From Bacillota bacterium (GTDB taxonomy: Bacteria; Bacillota; UBA4882; UBA8346): a stretch of DNA of 64,000 nt. The notes under the pieces are model-generated. The model saw nothing but the letters and a program-made list of their open reading frames with translations. It was not told where the DNA came from and did no database searches. Shown piece after piece: positions 63,902 through 64,000 of the stretch (position 1 is its first letter; every line of letters begins with the position of its first letter). The stretch is from assembly GCA_023426245.1 (NCBI GenBank), contig JAFABB010000036.1, positions 41,809 to 105,808 of the forward strand, written 5' to 3'. The position numbers and the translations under genes were made by a program.

Positions 63902-63951
63902 TGCCCCTCCCTTTGACTGACCGCGTGATATGAATGTGAAAGGGAGGGGCA
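63902..63951. repeat. GC-rich hairpin repeat, copy 3
   Basis: TGCCCCTCCCTTT (63902-63914) and its exact complement (63939-63951) flank a 24-base spacer. The arms are identical to those of the hairpin at 61048 while the spacer differs at several positions, so the stem appears conserved. Confidence 0.65.
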
Positions 63952-64000
63952 GGTCGAATGATGCAGCATATAGAGATATTTTTGCTTGGGTAGACTCAAG

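Larger units (their letters stand above)
63628..64000. repeat. Segmental duplication, copy B
   Basis: Matches 60786-61148 nearly base for base, then with growing divergence up to the window edge, including the hairpin at 63902-63951. A palindromic insertion CGCGCATATGCGCG (63788-63801) is unique to this copy. Confidence 0.85.

Noticed and set aside
52583..64000. CRISPR array
   Set aside because: Repeats in this region are hairpins and segmental duplications; there are no evenly spaced direct repeats with unique spacers and no cas genes.

Overview
The window looks like a chromosomal piece of an anaerobic, sugar-using, spore-forming member of the Bacillota (Firmicutes). The support is a YunB sporulation protein, YesM/YesN two-component systems, a clostridial-type single-chain PurL, an HndA/HndC (NuoE/NuoF-like) NADH module, a B12-dependent class II ribonucleotide reductase, and LuxS/Pfs. 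Both complete sugar-binding proteins have plain Sec signal peptides without a lipobox, and there is a heptose-1-phosphate adenylyltransferase. Together these hint at a diderm member of the phylum (Limnochordia/Hydrogenispora-like is a guess, not a demonstrated assignment).

Layout. 1-4.7 kb: the end of one sugar ABC transporter (two permeases) and its YesM-type kinase and YesN-type regulator. 4.7-16.1 kb: a second kinase/regulator pair on the minus strand, divergent from a mannoside operon holding a binding protein, two permeases, GH2 beta-mannosidase, zinc polyol dehydrogenase and D-lyxose/D-mannose isomerase. The likely route is imported oligosaccharide -> mannose -> fructose. 16.2-31.4 kb: housekeeping genes, namely class A PBP, yunB, an HD hydrolase, M20 peptidase, PAP2 phosphatase, rfaE2, pfkA, a decayed aminotransferase, luxS-mtnN, HAD and Nudix enzymes, an epimerase, a 55-residue small protein and a LysR regulator. 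31.6-40 kb: purL, a SPOR-domain protein, a MITE-like element, hndA and hndC. 40.5-49.7 kb: a DeoR-regulated operon with an Rbs-type ABC transporter, an M42 peptidase (SgcX-like), an FGGY kinase and a BtpA/SgcQ protein. It resembles the enterobacterial sgc cluster rebuilt around an ABC importer. 49.7-52.6 kb: nrdJ behind a promoter with NrdR boxes.

52.6-64 kb is a visibly AT-rich accessory region. It starts with an integrase remnant and holds a 1267-residue protein (nuclease-like N-terminus, P-loop-less NTPase-like middle, long helical C-terminus). Convergent to it is an AAA/STAND-type ATPase with a C-terminal zinc ribbon. Further right are small phage/plasmid-type genes, several broken genes, the 3' half of a tRNA-Arg gene (probable attachment-site scar), a GxxExxY protein plus a remnant of a second copy, a duplicated XRE/small-protein module, and G+C-rich hairpin repeats. 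The large protein and its ATPase neighbour are the best candidates here for an undescribed, probably defence-related, system. No function is proven from sequence alone.
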